Assembly: GCF_040869045.1 (NCBI RefSeq)
Contig: NC_090319.1
Span: 359,121,739 to 359,185,738, forward strand
Source of the DNA: Eurosta solidaginis
Taxonomy: Eukaryota > Arthropoda > Insecta > Diptera > Tephritidae
DNA length: 64,000 bases
Direction of reading: 5' to 3'
The notes beneath the pieces were generated by a model. That model did not search any database. It saw only the letters and a program-made list of their open reading frames with translations, and was not told the DNA's origin. Positions 10,607-20,215 of the stretch are shown piece by piece. Positions within the stretch are counted from its first letter, which is position 1. Every line of letters begins with the position of its first letter. The position numbers and the translations under genes were made by a program.

Positions 10607-10624
10607 TGGGGGCTCAGCCGTGAT
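10607..10624 (+). other. Primer binding site, tRNA-Pro type
   Basis: TGGGGGCTCAGCCGTGAT begins three bases after the 5' LTR. From memory, the complement of the metazoan tRNA-Pro 3' end is TGGGGGCTCGTCCGGGAT, giving 15 of 18 matches including the first nine. The position right after the LTR supports the call. The match to fly tRNA-Pro should be confirmed by alignment. Confidence 0.65.
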
Positions 10625-11311
10625 GTGACGAGTGGATGTGCGTATGTGCTCACGTAATGACAATGCTACTACAAAATAAAAGAAAATTTGTTTTAAAACA
10701 TTAGTTGCATTGTGCAAAACTAAAAATGGTAAAAGTTGATAGTGCTTAAAACAGAAAATTGAAAAACATAAAATGCATCCTACATAAAAATGTATGAATG
10801 TGTAGCCAAACGAAATTGAAAAAAAATAAAACGGGCAGTATCTCGGTGCTCCGCAGTGCCGCAAGTAGCCCCAAGTAAATTTAGAGGTACGTGTATATGT
10901 GTATATGTACACATCGTTTGATTTAAAACGAACGTTAGCCTCAGTGGCGCAGGCTGCAACGTTTAGCTAATTGCGCAGTATCAAAACTCTTCAAAGTTGA
11001 AATGCGCATAAAAGTTGAAAAAGTGCGAAGAAAGGGGAATCACAAAACAATCGTAAATGCGAAAGAAGAGCAGCAGAATCATTGAAGGCAGAGTGGCAGC
11101 AGCAATCAACAGAAAAGCAACCACAATTTGTCCGGCAGAGAGAAGAATGAAGTACCTACTTAGTAAGAAAGAATAAAAGAGATAGCAAGATAATCGTTAG
11201 ATTTAAAGTCGTATTTTAATGATACACGAGCAGTAGTTGAATCGTGAGAAGGAGAAATTTGTGTTCAATTAGAAAAGCCGAAGTTGGTAAATGAGACAAA
11301 TTAACGATTGT
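10625..11311 (+). other. Gypsy leader, first part, non-coding
   Basis: Purine-rich sequence between the primer site and the first TIR insertion ('agaaaagcaaccac', 'agagagaagaatga'). There is no ORF. It continues in the same style at 13654-14276, consistent with one A-rich leader split by insertions. Confidence 0.5.
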
Positions 11312-11430
11312 CTAATACTGTTTTCACACAGAAACTTAATGATCTCATTTCACCTGCTAATGAAATCGTAAATTTTTTGCTTTCACACAGAAGTAACTGC
11401 TCGATTAGTATGAAGGATGAGACAAACAAT

Positions 11431-11613
11431 CATGGCGGAACGATACAAGGTGGGAGCATGGTGACATACCTACAAACAAAAAAAATTCCATGTACTTGTA
11501 AATTCGATGGACAAATGTCAAAATCGTACTGCGCCGGTAGTTGATGTATCAAATCAAATAAAAAAGGTTATAATCAGCTGTTCGATGCGGCCACCTTGTA
11601 TCGTTCCGCCATG
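11431..11613. mobile_element. 183-bp inverted-repeat element
   Basis: Perfect 23-base inverted arms lie at 11431-11453 and 11591-11613 (core GGCGGAACGATACAAGGTGG). The loop of 137 bases is non-coding. It is either a small MITE or the termini of a collapsed larger element. It ends only 11 bases before the 1.8-kb element. Confidence 0.5.
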
Positions 11614-11624
11614 CAGACAATTAC

Positions 11625-13441
11625 TGCCCCTATTACCGTTTACAAATCAACTCTGGTTGGGTTGAAATTTCGCAATTTGGTATTACAGATTACAACTCAA
11701 CCTGTCAAAAAAAATTTCGGTTGAGTTGTCTAGTCTTACAACTTTTTGTGGCATTGCCGCTTACAACCTTGTGTTGGTGTAGTTGTCAAAGACGTCAAAA
11801 TTTTACAACTGCTTACTAGCAGTTGTCTCATGCAATTTTGCAGTTGTTTTGAAAAAATTTTACGTTTTAGAAGACGGTTCACCACCTAATTTTTAACAAA
11901 AATGTTCAAAGTTGGTATCAAAAAACACGTTTCGACCTCCGATTTAAGAATCCGAAAACAAAAATTGTAATTCTTTGCGACAGCATGACACTGGTAATAC
12001 GCGTCCAAAAATATTGAGAGAGGTGTCAAAACACGCGTATTAATCTCGAGAACAATAATCCGGTGGCAAAGATACATTTTATCTCTGTCCGGAGATATTT
12101 GCAGTTGAAGTTGGCGATTTTCATGTGGTTGTTGTAATGTTGTTGTCTTTTTTCGGTTTTTGTTTAATATCTTTTGAACGAGTTAAAATTTTTATTTTCT
12201 GCCTTTGGATTATTAATACTGATGTCAAGACGCATCGTTTAATACCTCTCTCGATATTTTTGGACACGTATTAGTGTCATGCTGTCGTGAAAAATTACCA
12301 CAAAAATTAAAAATTTTATTTCTAATAAAATCTAATTTCATGTGGTTGTTGTATTTTGCCAGATTTTTTGTACACAGTAATGCAGAAAGGTGTTGGACCC
12401 AACCAGAGTTATTTTTACGAATCGCGGCCAAAGGCCGCCAACGCAGAAACATGTTCTGTTCAAAAAAACTGTGGAACGGGCCTCATATTTCGGACCCTCT
12501 TGGGCCATTTTGTGGGTCTTTGTAAATATCTTTCGAAAGAAATTAAATTTTAAATTTCCGCTTTCGAATCCTAAAAGCGGAGATGGAAACCCGTCTTTTG
12601 ATACCATCTTTGATAAGAGTTAGATGGTGCACGGGCTTATAAAACGTTACCAAAAAAAAAAGCAAAAAATTTAAAGCCGGTAGTTAAACCTTTTTTAATC
12701 AAACAATAATCACCAATTTTGTACACATTTCTAGAAAAAACAACGTTTAAACGAATTACATTGAATAACTTTTTGACTTTATGAAATTCCATAGTTGGAC
12801 GAGGCTGGCCGCAGTTCGGATGCAGTCAAAATAGGTGAAATTATGCGAGTCCCATTGATACTCATCACTACTCCTGGGAATCCTATTTGAGTAAAATACA
12901 ATTTTTTCTGTTTGGGTTTTAATCTACTTCGCACAAATACGCTCCTCAATAATATCTAAAACCAGTCCAACACCAAAATCATAATTTTAAAATTCGAACG
13001 CGTATGCGGAAATGGTCCTTAATTTTGTTTAGTACTAAGTAAAATGCTTCCTTTCAAATCTGCAAAATAACTTCATATGAAACTCATTATTTGTCACTTA
13101 AACATTTTCTTACTTGGTGCTTGGTAGTTCCAAGTGATTGGAATGATCACGCAAATGTTTTCCGTATTCGCGACATGTCAGTCACCAACATTTTTGTCAT
13201 TATAAAATAGATTTCATATAATAATAAAAAAATCACATTTGAAAATGCTTAAATTTCTGCCACAAATTGATCAGCTGTTTATTTATCTGTCAGATCATCA
13301 CTTTCTGAAGTTGGCAACTCAATTCAATTTCAACTGAAATAAGTTGTAATTCGTAATACCAAACAGGAGTTGAGTTGTCTTAAAGTTGAGTTGTTTTAAT
13401 TACAACCCAACTAAGTTGAGTTGTAAACGGTAATAGGGGCA
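11625..13441. mobile_element. 1.8-kb TIR element, non-autonomous
   Basis: The ends are TGCCCCTATTACCGTTTAC and its complement at 13423-13441. Imperfect inverted homology extends about 80 bases inward on both sides (rich in 'caactcaac'/'gttgagttg'). TAC flanks both sides (11622-11624, 13442-13444), a possible 3-bp target duplication. Inside is a second inverted repeat (arms about 11974-12034 and 12243-12297). The six short frames at 12225-12623 overlap on both strands and lack recognisable domains, so I do not call a transposase. Confidence 0.65.
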
Positions 13442-13653
13442 TACATTTGCTTTGAAAACTAAGAAGCGGAAACGGAAGCGGAACGCTGCCAACAGAGTTG
13501 CATTGTGCTTTTGACTTCATTAGGCATTCGATTAGCTACTAATGAAATAATAATAGATTCGCATTTTGTAGGGAAGATTGAGCTCAATAAGCGTCTTAAT
13601 GTAGAAAACTGCCTTTATTATTCAATAAGCCGTCTGTGTGAAAACAGTATTAG

Positions 13654-14276
13654 CTATTGATTTTGCTATTAGTTTTCATTCATACGATGTAAAAGCTAAA
13701 GATATCAGAAGATAGAAAATGATTGAAGTGTAAAAAAGTTGATAAAACGAAATGTGAAGTTGAAAAAAAATTTTTTGCAAAGTTGTTGAAAATCGAAAAA
13801 AGAGTGTATAAAAAGTCAAGCTAAAAAAGCAAAGTTGTAAAAAGCTGAAAAAGAGTAAAGAAATTTAAGAAAAAAAAGAACGAAATTGTTAGAAGTTTAA
13901 ACAAAAACAAAAATAAAAAAATTTATAAGAAGAAACAAAGCAGCTGAATGCAAACAAAAGCTCAAAGCCGAAAGAAAACTTAAAGTAAGTTGAAAAGAAT
14001 GAACGAAGTTAATGTAAAGATAGAAATGAAAGAAAGAGATGAAGTGAGTAAAAAGTTGTTTTAATCCATATAAGTTGATAAGTAGAGGAAGGTGGATAGA
14101 TAGCTTAACATAAAGTTTCATTGAAGCGAGTCAAATAAATAAATAAAGAAAGAGACAGATGTCTTGGTGAAGTAGTTCTAAAAAGAAAATTTGTAAGCTA
14201 AAGGAAGCAAACATCATAAAATCGTTGATGTGAGTAAACAATAGATGCCAAAATCAGAGAAGTTTGTGTAAAAATA
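13654..14276 (+). other. Gypsy leader, second part, non-coding
   Basis: Very A-rich sense strand ('aaaaagttgataaaacg', 'agttgaaaaaaaatttt'). No start-to-stop frame of note runs on the sense strand. Confidence 0.5.
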
Positions 14277-14281
14277 TATTA

Positions 14282-14703
14282 GGGGGACTCATGTAACCGT
14301 ATAAATGCCTTATAAAGTGTGTAAACGTATAAATTTATCTAGTTTACGCACGAGCTGTCAAATTTTGTATGAAAAATCACTTACACAATCTGTATAAATT
14401 TACGCGCACATTTCATTGTGTAAACGCGGTAAACTCAAAGGAATGCAACCTTGCAGACATTACAGACGGCATTTTCATCAAAAATCTCCAACATCAGCAA
14501 GTAAAGGCGTTTTAGTTTTGATTTTTCACTTAATCTTGGTATTTTTTAATTTGTATAACAATCAAAAAAATTTTTTTTGGAAATAATACAGCTGAAAAAC
14601 AATCAATTTTATCAAGAGTATTACTAGGTGCGTTCATATAACCGCGTGTGTAAATGGATATAATTTTACACGTTATAAGTTTATATGCTATCATGAGTCC
14701 CCC
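14282..14703. mobile_element. 422-bp MITE with 5-bp TSD TATTA
   Basis: The ends are GGGGGACTCATG (14282-14293) and CATGAGTCCCCC (14692-14703), with weaker inverted similarity continuing inward ('gtataaa', 'gtgtaaa'). TATTA flanks both sides (14277-14281, 14704-14708). It has no ORF. It inserted into the gypsy leader about 200 bases upstream of gag. Confidence 0.75.
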
Positions 14704-14907
14704 TATTAAATTCCAACTATAACTCGAAGGGTAATTCCACCAACAATATTTGAAAATTAAAAATAAGAGCTTAACAGAGGTTAGATAACATAGAAACGTT
14801 TAAGGGTTGAAAATTGAGACTGAATTAAAGTTTGGATAAGAATTTCATAATTGATCCAATTTTTTAAACAAATTTTGTGTTTTTTTTGTGTAATAATTGA
14901 ATACAAT

Positions 14908-15984
14908 ATGGATGCGCAGACATTGCTAACATTGGCAGTGGATAGTTTAAAGGAACAACTGACAGAGTGTGGATTAAGCACAGTAGGAAGAAAAGCTGAA
15001 TTACAGGACAGACTTTTACAACATTTAGGTCTATCCGAGAATGTGGCATCCAACGGCGAACAGAATGAGTCTGTATATGAAGATGTGGGCGGTACCACCC
15101 AGCGAGTACCGACCGTACCACCATCACATTTCACTTTGCGGGATATAGAAGATTCCATGGGACATTTCACCGGTGTAGGGTATCCAGGTAATGCAAAACA
15201 ATTGTTGAAGGGAGATGCCAGAGCATATGTTAGAAGCCAATCGAACATTTGTGACTGGACATCGTTGAAAACTGCGTTAAATAAGGAGTTTGGTAAAAAT
15301 TTGTCAGCAATCGGGGTTCATGAAATGCTAAGAAGCCGACGGAAAAAGCCATCAGAAACTTTAAGGGAATATTTGTACTCCCTTATAGAGATAGGAAATG
15401 GAACTAATCTTGACGAAGAAAGTTTAATAGATTATTTTGTTAGGGGTATTCCAGACTCATGGCAAAACAAAACAGTGGAAGAGTTAAAAGTTCATTTGAA
15501 AGTGTATGAAAAAATTAAGCTGTCCAGATCTCAACCTTCATTCTCGAAGGGTAGTTCACAGGGGGTCGTAGGAGAGGGAAAGGCACTTGAAGGTAAACAA
15601 ACCTCAAATGAACTCTTGTGTTTCAAGTGTGGAATGAAGGGGCATATTGCAAAAAGCTGTAGTTTGAAAGGATTTAAGTGTTTTAAATGCAATAAAGTTG
15701 GGCATAGAGCTACAAAGTGTAAATCCAAGAAACCAGACGAGGTGAAAAAAAGAGGTGGCGAAAAAAGAGAGGACGGAGTGCATATTACTTCCGACCACGA
15801 AGTGATAACTTTAACTCAGTCAGGTAATCGCGTTTTCAAAGAGTTTACTATCAACAACGTTGTTATATTTGCTTTAGTTGATACAGGTAGCGATATTAGT
15901 GCAATACGGTATGACACACTCATGTTGTTAGGTGACATTGAATTATCCAATGAGACAAAGAAATTTACGGGAATCGGAGGATGA
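14908..15984 (+). CDS. gag: Gag plus N-terminal protease (gypsy element)
   Basis: I take the ATG at 14908 rather than the upstream one at 14851, because the protein then starts directly with a structured region. Residues about 5-40 (LAVDSLKEQLTECGLSTVGR, then KAELQDRLLQHL) fit the helix-helix pattern of a SAP DNA-binding motif, an unusual start for Gag. The middle is capsid-like (LREYLYSLIEIGNG). Two CCHC zinc knuckles follow, CFKCGMKGHIAKSC (238-251) and CFKCNKVGHRATKC (258-271). The aspartic protease active site LVDTGSD lies at about 323-329. The frame ends at GIGG in mid-protease. Gag would package element RNA in cytoplasmic particles. Confidence 0.85.
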   Translation: MDAQTLLTLAVDSLKEQLTECGLSTVGRKAELQDRLLQHLGLSENVASNGEQNESVYEDVGGTTQRVPTVPPSHFTLRDIEDSMGHFTGVGYPGNAKQLLKGDARAYVRSQSNICDWTSLKTALNKEFGKNLSAIGVHEMLRSRRKKPSETLREYLYSLIEIGNGTNLDEESLIDYFVRGIPDSWQNKTVEELKVHLKVYEKIKLSRSQPSFSKGSSQGVVGEGKALEGKQTSNELLCFKCGMKGHIAKSCSLKGFKCFKCNKVGHRATKCKSKKPDEVKKRGGEKREDGVHITSDHEVITLTQSGNRVFKEFTINNVVIFALVDTGSDISAIRYDTLMLLGDIELSNETKKFTGIGG

Positions 15985-16550
15985 AGATCACAACGGTAGG
16001 TAGATTTACAAAAGAGGTCGAAGTCGATAGCCTAAATCTGCAGATTAAATTTCACGTCGCTAGGGAGAAGGACATTTTGTACAATGCAGTCCTTGGAAAC
16101 GATATACTTAAAGTTGCCGATGTATTTATAGGTGAAAAGGGTGCTAGATTCCAGGCTAAATTTAAGTCTACCGAGCAAAAAAGCGATGAGCAAATTATGT
16201 TACAGGATTTAGATAAGAAGGCGAAAGCTGGAGAAAGTGTGGCGGTGAAAGATAAAAGTGCTGATGAAAGCATCCGTATGCTTACACGGGAATTAAACCA
16301 AATTTGCCTGTCAGCTGAAGAGGGTGAATTCAAAGGGAAATCTAACTATGAGCTAGGCCATATAAATGTTGAAGATAGAGATAAAGTCACAAAAATTATA
16401 GAGAGATATGAACCAAAACTCTCTCAAACGTCACCAGTAGAAATGAAAATAATTTTAAAAGACGAAGTACCAGTGTATAGCAGACCTAGGAGACTACCTA
16501 TTTCAGATCAGGTTATAGTAGAAAATCAAGTTAGAGACTGGCTTAATTAG
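15981..16550 (+). pseudogene. pol: Pol frame 1: protease C-terminus and RT N-terminus
   Basis: The frame starts at the ATGA overlap with the gag stop (-1 frame) and immediately continues the protease: the second half carries the LGNDIL motif near residues 37-42. Residues about 90-189 lead into the RT domain (VEMKIILKDEVPVYSRPRRL, then VRDWLN). It stops at TAG (16548-16550) inside the RT fingers, where homology carries on directly in the same frame (GIIRNSSSEYASPIVLAGKK). The stop is therefore a disabling nonsense codon. A second break follows in a run of seven A at 16605-16611. Confidence 0.8.
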
Positions 16551-16611
16551 GGAATCATTCGGAACAGTTCGTCTGAATATGCATCACCTATTGTTCTTGC
16601 AGGGAAAAAAA

Positions 16612-17815
16612 TGGAACAAAGCGACTCTGTTGTGACTACAGAAGGTTAAATGAAAAAATCGTACGGGACAACTTCCCAATGGTTCTAATAGGTGATGTTA
16701 TTCAGCGTTTGGAAAAGGCAAGAGTTTTCACAACATTAGATTTAAGGGATGGATTTTTTCACGTACCATTGGAAAACGATTCTAAAAAATATACGGCTTT
16801 CGTGACACATAACGGCCAATACGAGTTTAATTTCGTTCCGTTCGGAATCTCAAACTCCCCAGCCGTTTTTTGCAGGTTTATTTTCGCAATATTTCGTGAG
16901 TTGGTACAAGAGGGCACGGTTGTCATTTATACGGACGATTTTATAATCCCATCGAAAGACGAACAAGAGGGTGTCATGAAATTGCAAAAGATGTTAGCAG
17001 TAGCAGAATCAAATGGGTTGAGGATAAAATGGAAAAAGTGTCAATTTTTAAAGATAACGGTAAATTTCCTCGGGTACATAATCGAAAACTCTACAATTAA
17101 AATCTCGAATGAAAAGACGAATGCTGTTAAAACTTTTCCAGTACCTAAAGACAGGAAGGCACTTCAGCGTTTCTTGGGACTTACATCGTATTTCCGGCGT
17201 TTTATCCTAAACTATGCGACGATCGCTCGACCTTTGACAGACCTTTTGAAGAAAGATGTTAAATTTGTTATAGGGGACCAGGAATCTGCAGCGGTTCTGC
17301 AACTTAAAGACGCGTTGACTTCTTCGCCAGTACTGAAGATTTATGATATTTCGGCGACAACTGAAATTCATACAGATGATAGCAAGTTCGGTTACGGTGC
17401 AGTTTTGTTGCAGAAAGACTCCGAAGACAGTCATTTACACCCAGTTCAATATATGAGCAGAAAAACGACGGTGGCAGAGCAAAAATACCATTCTTATGAA
17501 TTGGAGGTTCTAGCCATTATTGACGCTTTAAAGAGGTGGAGGGTATATGTTCTAGGTACCAAGTTCAATATCGTAACAGACTGTAACGCGTTTGCGATGA
17601 CAATTCGGAAAGACGACGTACCATTAAGAGTGTCCAGATGGGCTAAGTTCTTACAAGAACTTTACTATATTATAGAGCATCGTGCAGGACCCAAAATGAA
17701 ACACGTCGATGCTTTTAGTCGTGTTATTTGTCTAGCAGTGGGAGACTCGTTACGTCATCGAATTAAGGAAGCTCAGCTATGGATGAATGGAGGCGTGCAA
17801 TACGAAAAGTTGTAG
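16612..17815 (+). pseudogene. pol: Pol frame 2: reverse transcriptase and RNase H
   Basis: RT sequence resumes right after the A7 run (KRLCCDYRRLNEKI), so the ATG at 16679 is not a true start. From that ATG: LDLRDGFFHVPL (residues 20-31), FVPFGISNSPAVF (52-64), catalytic YTDDFII (84-90), then connection LGLTSYFRRFI. RNase H begins HTDDSKFGYGAVL at about 230, with YELEVLAI and TDCNAF following. Catalytic acidic residues appear intact. The frame ends in the spacer before integrase and is out of frame with it. Confidence 0.88.
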
Positions 17816-18987
17816 AAGGTGGATGTAATGAAGACGACTTTGTTAAGTACGTCATCTTATACAAAGATTCAACCAAGGAACTTCTGGTAATACCGTCTGT
17901 AATGGAACGAGAAATAATAGAAATTGCCCACCGTCAAGGACATTTCGGAACGAAAAAGATGCAAGACATTGTAGAAAAAAGTTTCTATATCCCAAATTTA
18001 AACGCCAAAGTTACCAAAGTAGTAAAAGCATGTATTGAATGCATAGTGTCAGAATCGAAGGCAGGCAGGAAGGAGGGTTTCCTTAATCCTATTGATAAAG
18101 CTGATAGGCCGCTAAGGACCTTTCACATAGACCACGTAGGCCCAATGGAACAAACGCAGAAACACTATAACCACATACTGCTAATAATAGACGCTTTCTC
18201 AGAATTCGTGTGGCTTTATCCCACGAAAAGTACAGGGACAGCAGAAGTCGTAGAAAAGTTACAAAAATTAGCAATTTTGTTTGGAAACCCAGAAAGAATT
18301 ATTACTGATAGAGGAGCGGCATACGCGGCAAATATTTTTAAAGAATATTGCAAGAAGCAAATGATTCAACATCTACTTATTGCAAAGGGAGTACCACGTG
18401 GGAATGGTCAGGTTGAACGTATGCATAAGATTGTTGTTCCAATGCTAACAAAACGTTGCATTGAAAATCCTAAAGCTTGGTACAAGCATGTTGATCGGAT
18501 ACAGCAGACAATTAACAATGCACCTCCCCGTAGCTCGAAATGCACACCATTTAGATCACTAACAGGGGTAGAGATTCGGATCACTGATAACCCTGACATT
18601 CGAAAACTTATAGAGGAAGAAAACATACAAGAGTTGGAGGAGGAACGGGATTCAAACCGAGAAGAAGCAAGGGAAAATATACAGAAAATTCAAGCTGAAA
18701 ATAAGAAATATTTCGACAGCAAGCGGGTAAGGGAAACGACTTATTCACCAGGAGAATTAGTGGCTATAAAAAAAACTCAATTTGGGTCCGGATTAAAACT
18801 AAGGCTAAAGTTTCTAGGGCCATACAAAATAATAGAAAAGTTTCAGCATGGACTGTACTCGGTCGAGAAAGTTGGGAATACTGCGGGGCCACGAAGGAGC
18901 TATGCTATAGCCGAAAGCATGAAAAAGTGGGACCCAACCTTTGGGGTCGAATGCCCTGTCAGGAAAGCCGAATGTAGGAAGGGTTAA
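17779..18987 (+). CDS. pol: Pol frame 3: integrase
   Basis: A 402-codon frame in -1 relation to the RNase H frame. It has the HHCC zinc domain (H51, H55, C85, C88) and the DD35E core (FHIDHVG D118, IITDRG D177, GQVERMHK E213; 35 residues lie between the second Asp and the Glu). A C-terminal GPY-like region follows (LRLKFLGPYKIIEKFQHGLY). The stop at 18985-18987 lies inside the 3' LTR, as in compact gypsy elements without env. The integrase itself looks intact, but its translation depends on the broken upstream frames. The ATG at 17779 is probably fortuitous. Confidence 0.88.
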   Translation: MDEWRRAIRKVVEGGCNEDDFVKYVILYKDSTKELLVIPSVMEREIIEIAHRQGHFGTKKMQDIVEKSFYIPNLNAKVTKVVKACIECIVSESKAGRKEGFLNPIDKADRPLRTFHIDHVGPMEQTQKHYNHILLIIDAFSEFVWLYPTKSTGTAEVVEKLQKLAILFGNPERIITDRGAAYAANIFKEYCKKQMIQHLLIAKGVPRGNGQVERMHKIVVPMLTKRCIENPKAWYKHVDRIQQTINNAPPRSSKCTPFRSLTGVEIRITDNPDIRKLIEEENIQELEEERDSNREEARENIQKIQAENKKYFDSKRVRETTYSPGELVAIKKTQFGSGLKLRLKFLGPYKIIEKFQHGLYSVEKVGNTAGPRRSYAIAESMKKWDPTFGVECPVRKAECRKG

Positions 18988-19298
18988 GGCAAATGCAACC
19001 CTATACACGTTAGGACAGACTGGACGAAACGTTGCCGAACTTAACCAACGCCAACTACAAAACGATACGAACAGCTAACGAACGATTCAAAAAGGACAGT
19101 TGAACACGGACACCCAATCTCGACGGACGCGCGCGCTAATATAAAAAGTATTCGATACAACTTTAATTAAAGTTATCAATTTAACTATACTGAACTTAAA
19201 ATAATTTATCTACTATTAATCTAAACTATGTACTATTATTAACATTCTTATATTACAAAATAAAATGAATTAATAAACATTAAAATAAAAACACTACA
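18978..19298 (+). repeat. 3' LTR of the gypsy element
   Basis: This 321-bp sequence is near-identical to 10282-10603 (differences seen: a/g near 18993 and 19036, a/t near 19279, one missing base near the end). A short purine tract (GGAAGGG) marks its start. Confidence 0.88.
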
Positions 19299-19345
19299 TA
19301 TATTTCTAAACTTTGGTGTTGTTTTGCCCAGAATTTGAAGCCACC
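19299..19345 (-). mobile_element. Second part of the SINE split by gypsy
   Basis: 'tatttctaaactttggtg' and 'ttgttttgcccag' continue the SINE exactly where 10142-10281 stopped. The tRNA-like head beyond the B box is missing, so the SINE was already damaged or was deleted later. Confidence 0.7.
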
Positions 19346-19554
19346 TTCTATTCCTCATTCAATTATTCGGTTTTGTCGCCCCAATTTTCTGTCTTCGTTC
19401 GTCCTCCTCTTGTTCACTCTCTTTTACAATAGTTTTTTTTTTCCTTTCCTTTTTCATTTTTTTTCCTAGTTCCAATTTTTTTTTTCTATTACTCTTCCAC
19501 TTCGTATTTTCTTCACTTCCCTTTTCATTCCCCATTTTATTGTTTCTCCCTCTA

Positions 19555-19740
19555 CTTGTTGTTGTATTAACGATAAAGACACTCCCCGAAGGTTTTGGGG
19601 AGTGTTATCGATGTTGATGGTCCTTTGCCGGATACAGATCCGGTACGTTCCGGAAACAAAGCACCATAAAGGTACTATCCCGACCATCTCGGGAACATAT
19701 TAATCGTTCCCGACCACATTAAACTTTCCGGGCCACACCC
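19555..19740 (-). mobile_element. LINE 3'-end fragment with (GTT)n tail
   Basis: Same family as 131-230. It begins TTGTTGTTGT, then the hairpin 'cactccccgaaggttttggg' and 'gatgttgatggtcctttgcc', continuing to 'gaccatctcgggaac'. It is non-coding; LINE origin is inferred from the CAA-type tail on the minus strand. Confidence 0.45.
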
Positions 19741-19879
19741 CCCATCCATTCATTTTCCTCCTTTTCACTCTTCCCTTCAACAACTCCATTTCTCTTTCAT
19801 TTTCCTTTTCCCTTTCCTTTTCTTCCCTTTCCATTTCCGCTCACTTTATCATCCCCTTAATCTTCATTTCCCCTTTACT

Positions 19880-20215
19880 TTTACCTTAACCTTTACCTTT
19901 ACCTTTACCTTTACCTTTACCTTTACCTTTACCTTTACCTTTACCTTTACCTTTACCTTTACCTTTACCTTTACCTTTACCTTTACCTTTACCGTTACCT
20001 TTACCTTTACCTTTATTTAACCTTTACCTTTACCTTTACTTACCTTTACCTTTACCTTTACCTTTACCTTTACCTTTACCTTTACCTTTACCTTTACCTT
20101 TACCTTTACCTTTACCTTTACCTTTACCTTTACCTTTACCTCTACTTTTACCTTTACTTAACCTTTACCTTTACTTACCTTCACTTTTACCTTACCTTTA
20201 CCTTTACTTTTACCC
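19880..20215. repeat. (CTTTAC)n hexanucleotide satellite
   Basis: About 50 nearly uninterrupted units of CTTTAC, with occasional variants (ccgtta, tatttaa, cttactt). The strand is purely pyrimidine plus A. Confidence 0.9.

Larger units (their letters stand above)
11312..13653. mobile_element. Outer TIR element in the gypsy leader
   Basis: A perfect 21-base inverted repeat bounds it. The left arm is 11312-11332 (begins CTAATACTGTTTTCACA) and the right arm is 13633-13653. The unique part is only about 330 bp, because the interior is taken up by the elements at 11431-11613 and 11625-13441. It has no transposase frame, so it is a non-autonomous DNA transposon. I found no clear target duplication, so the superfamily is undetermined. 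Confidence 0.6.
10282..19298 (+). mobile_element. Ty3/gypsy-type LTR retrotransposon with nested insertions
   Basis: The element has two LTRs (10282-10603 and 18978-19298) that differ at only about four positions in 320. A tRNA-Pro-type primer site follows the 5' LTR. There is a long A-rich leader carrying three or more TIR insertions, then gag-protease and pol reading frames. There is no env frame between pol and the 3' LTR, since pol ends inside it. The flanks TGTAT and TATAT may be a degraded 5-bp target duplication. Without nested insertions it would be about 6.3 kb. Four breaks (15981, 16548, about 16605, about 17780) make it non-autonomous as read. Confidence 0.9.

Noticed and set aside
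12225..12623. Six overlapping frames of 60-90 codons on both strands
   Set aside because: They overlap one another inside a non-coding TIR element, have no domain and arise from an inverted-repeat-rich stretch.
16605..16611. A programmed -1 frameshift site as a firm call
   Set aside because: The A7 run fits, but a stop codon lies shortly upstream in the same frame and no downstream stem-loop was evident, so decay or sequencing error is more likely.
19880..20215. CTTTAC array as a telomeric repeat
   Set aside because: The unit is not TTAGG or another known telomere repeat, and the array lies between ordinary dispersed elements, so it is treated as a satellite or microsatellite.
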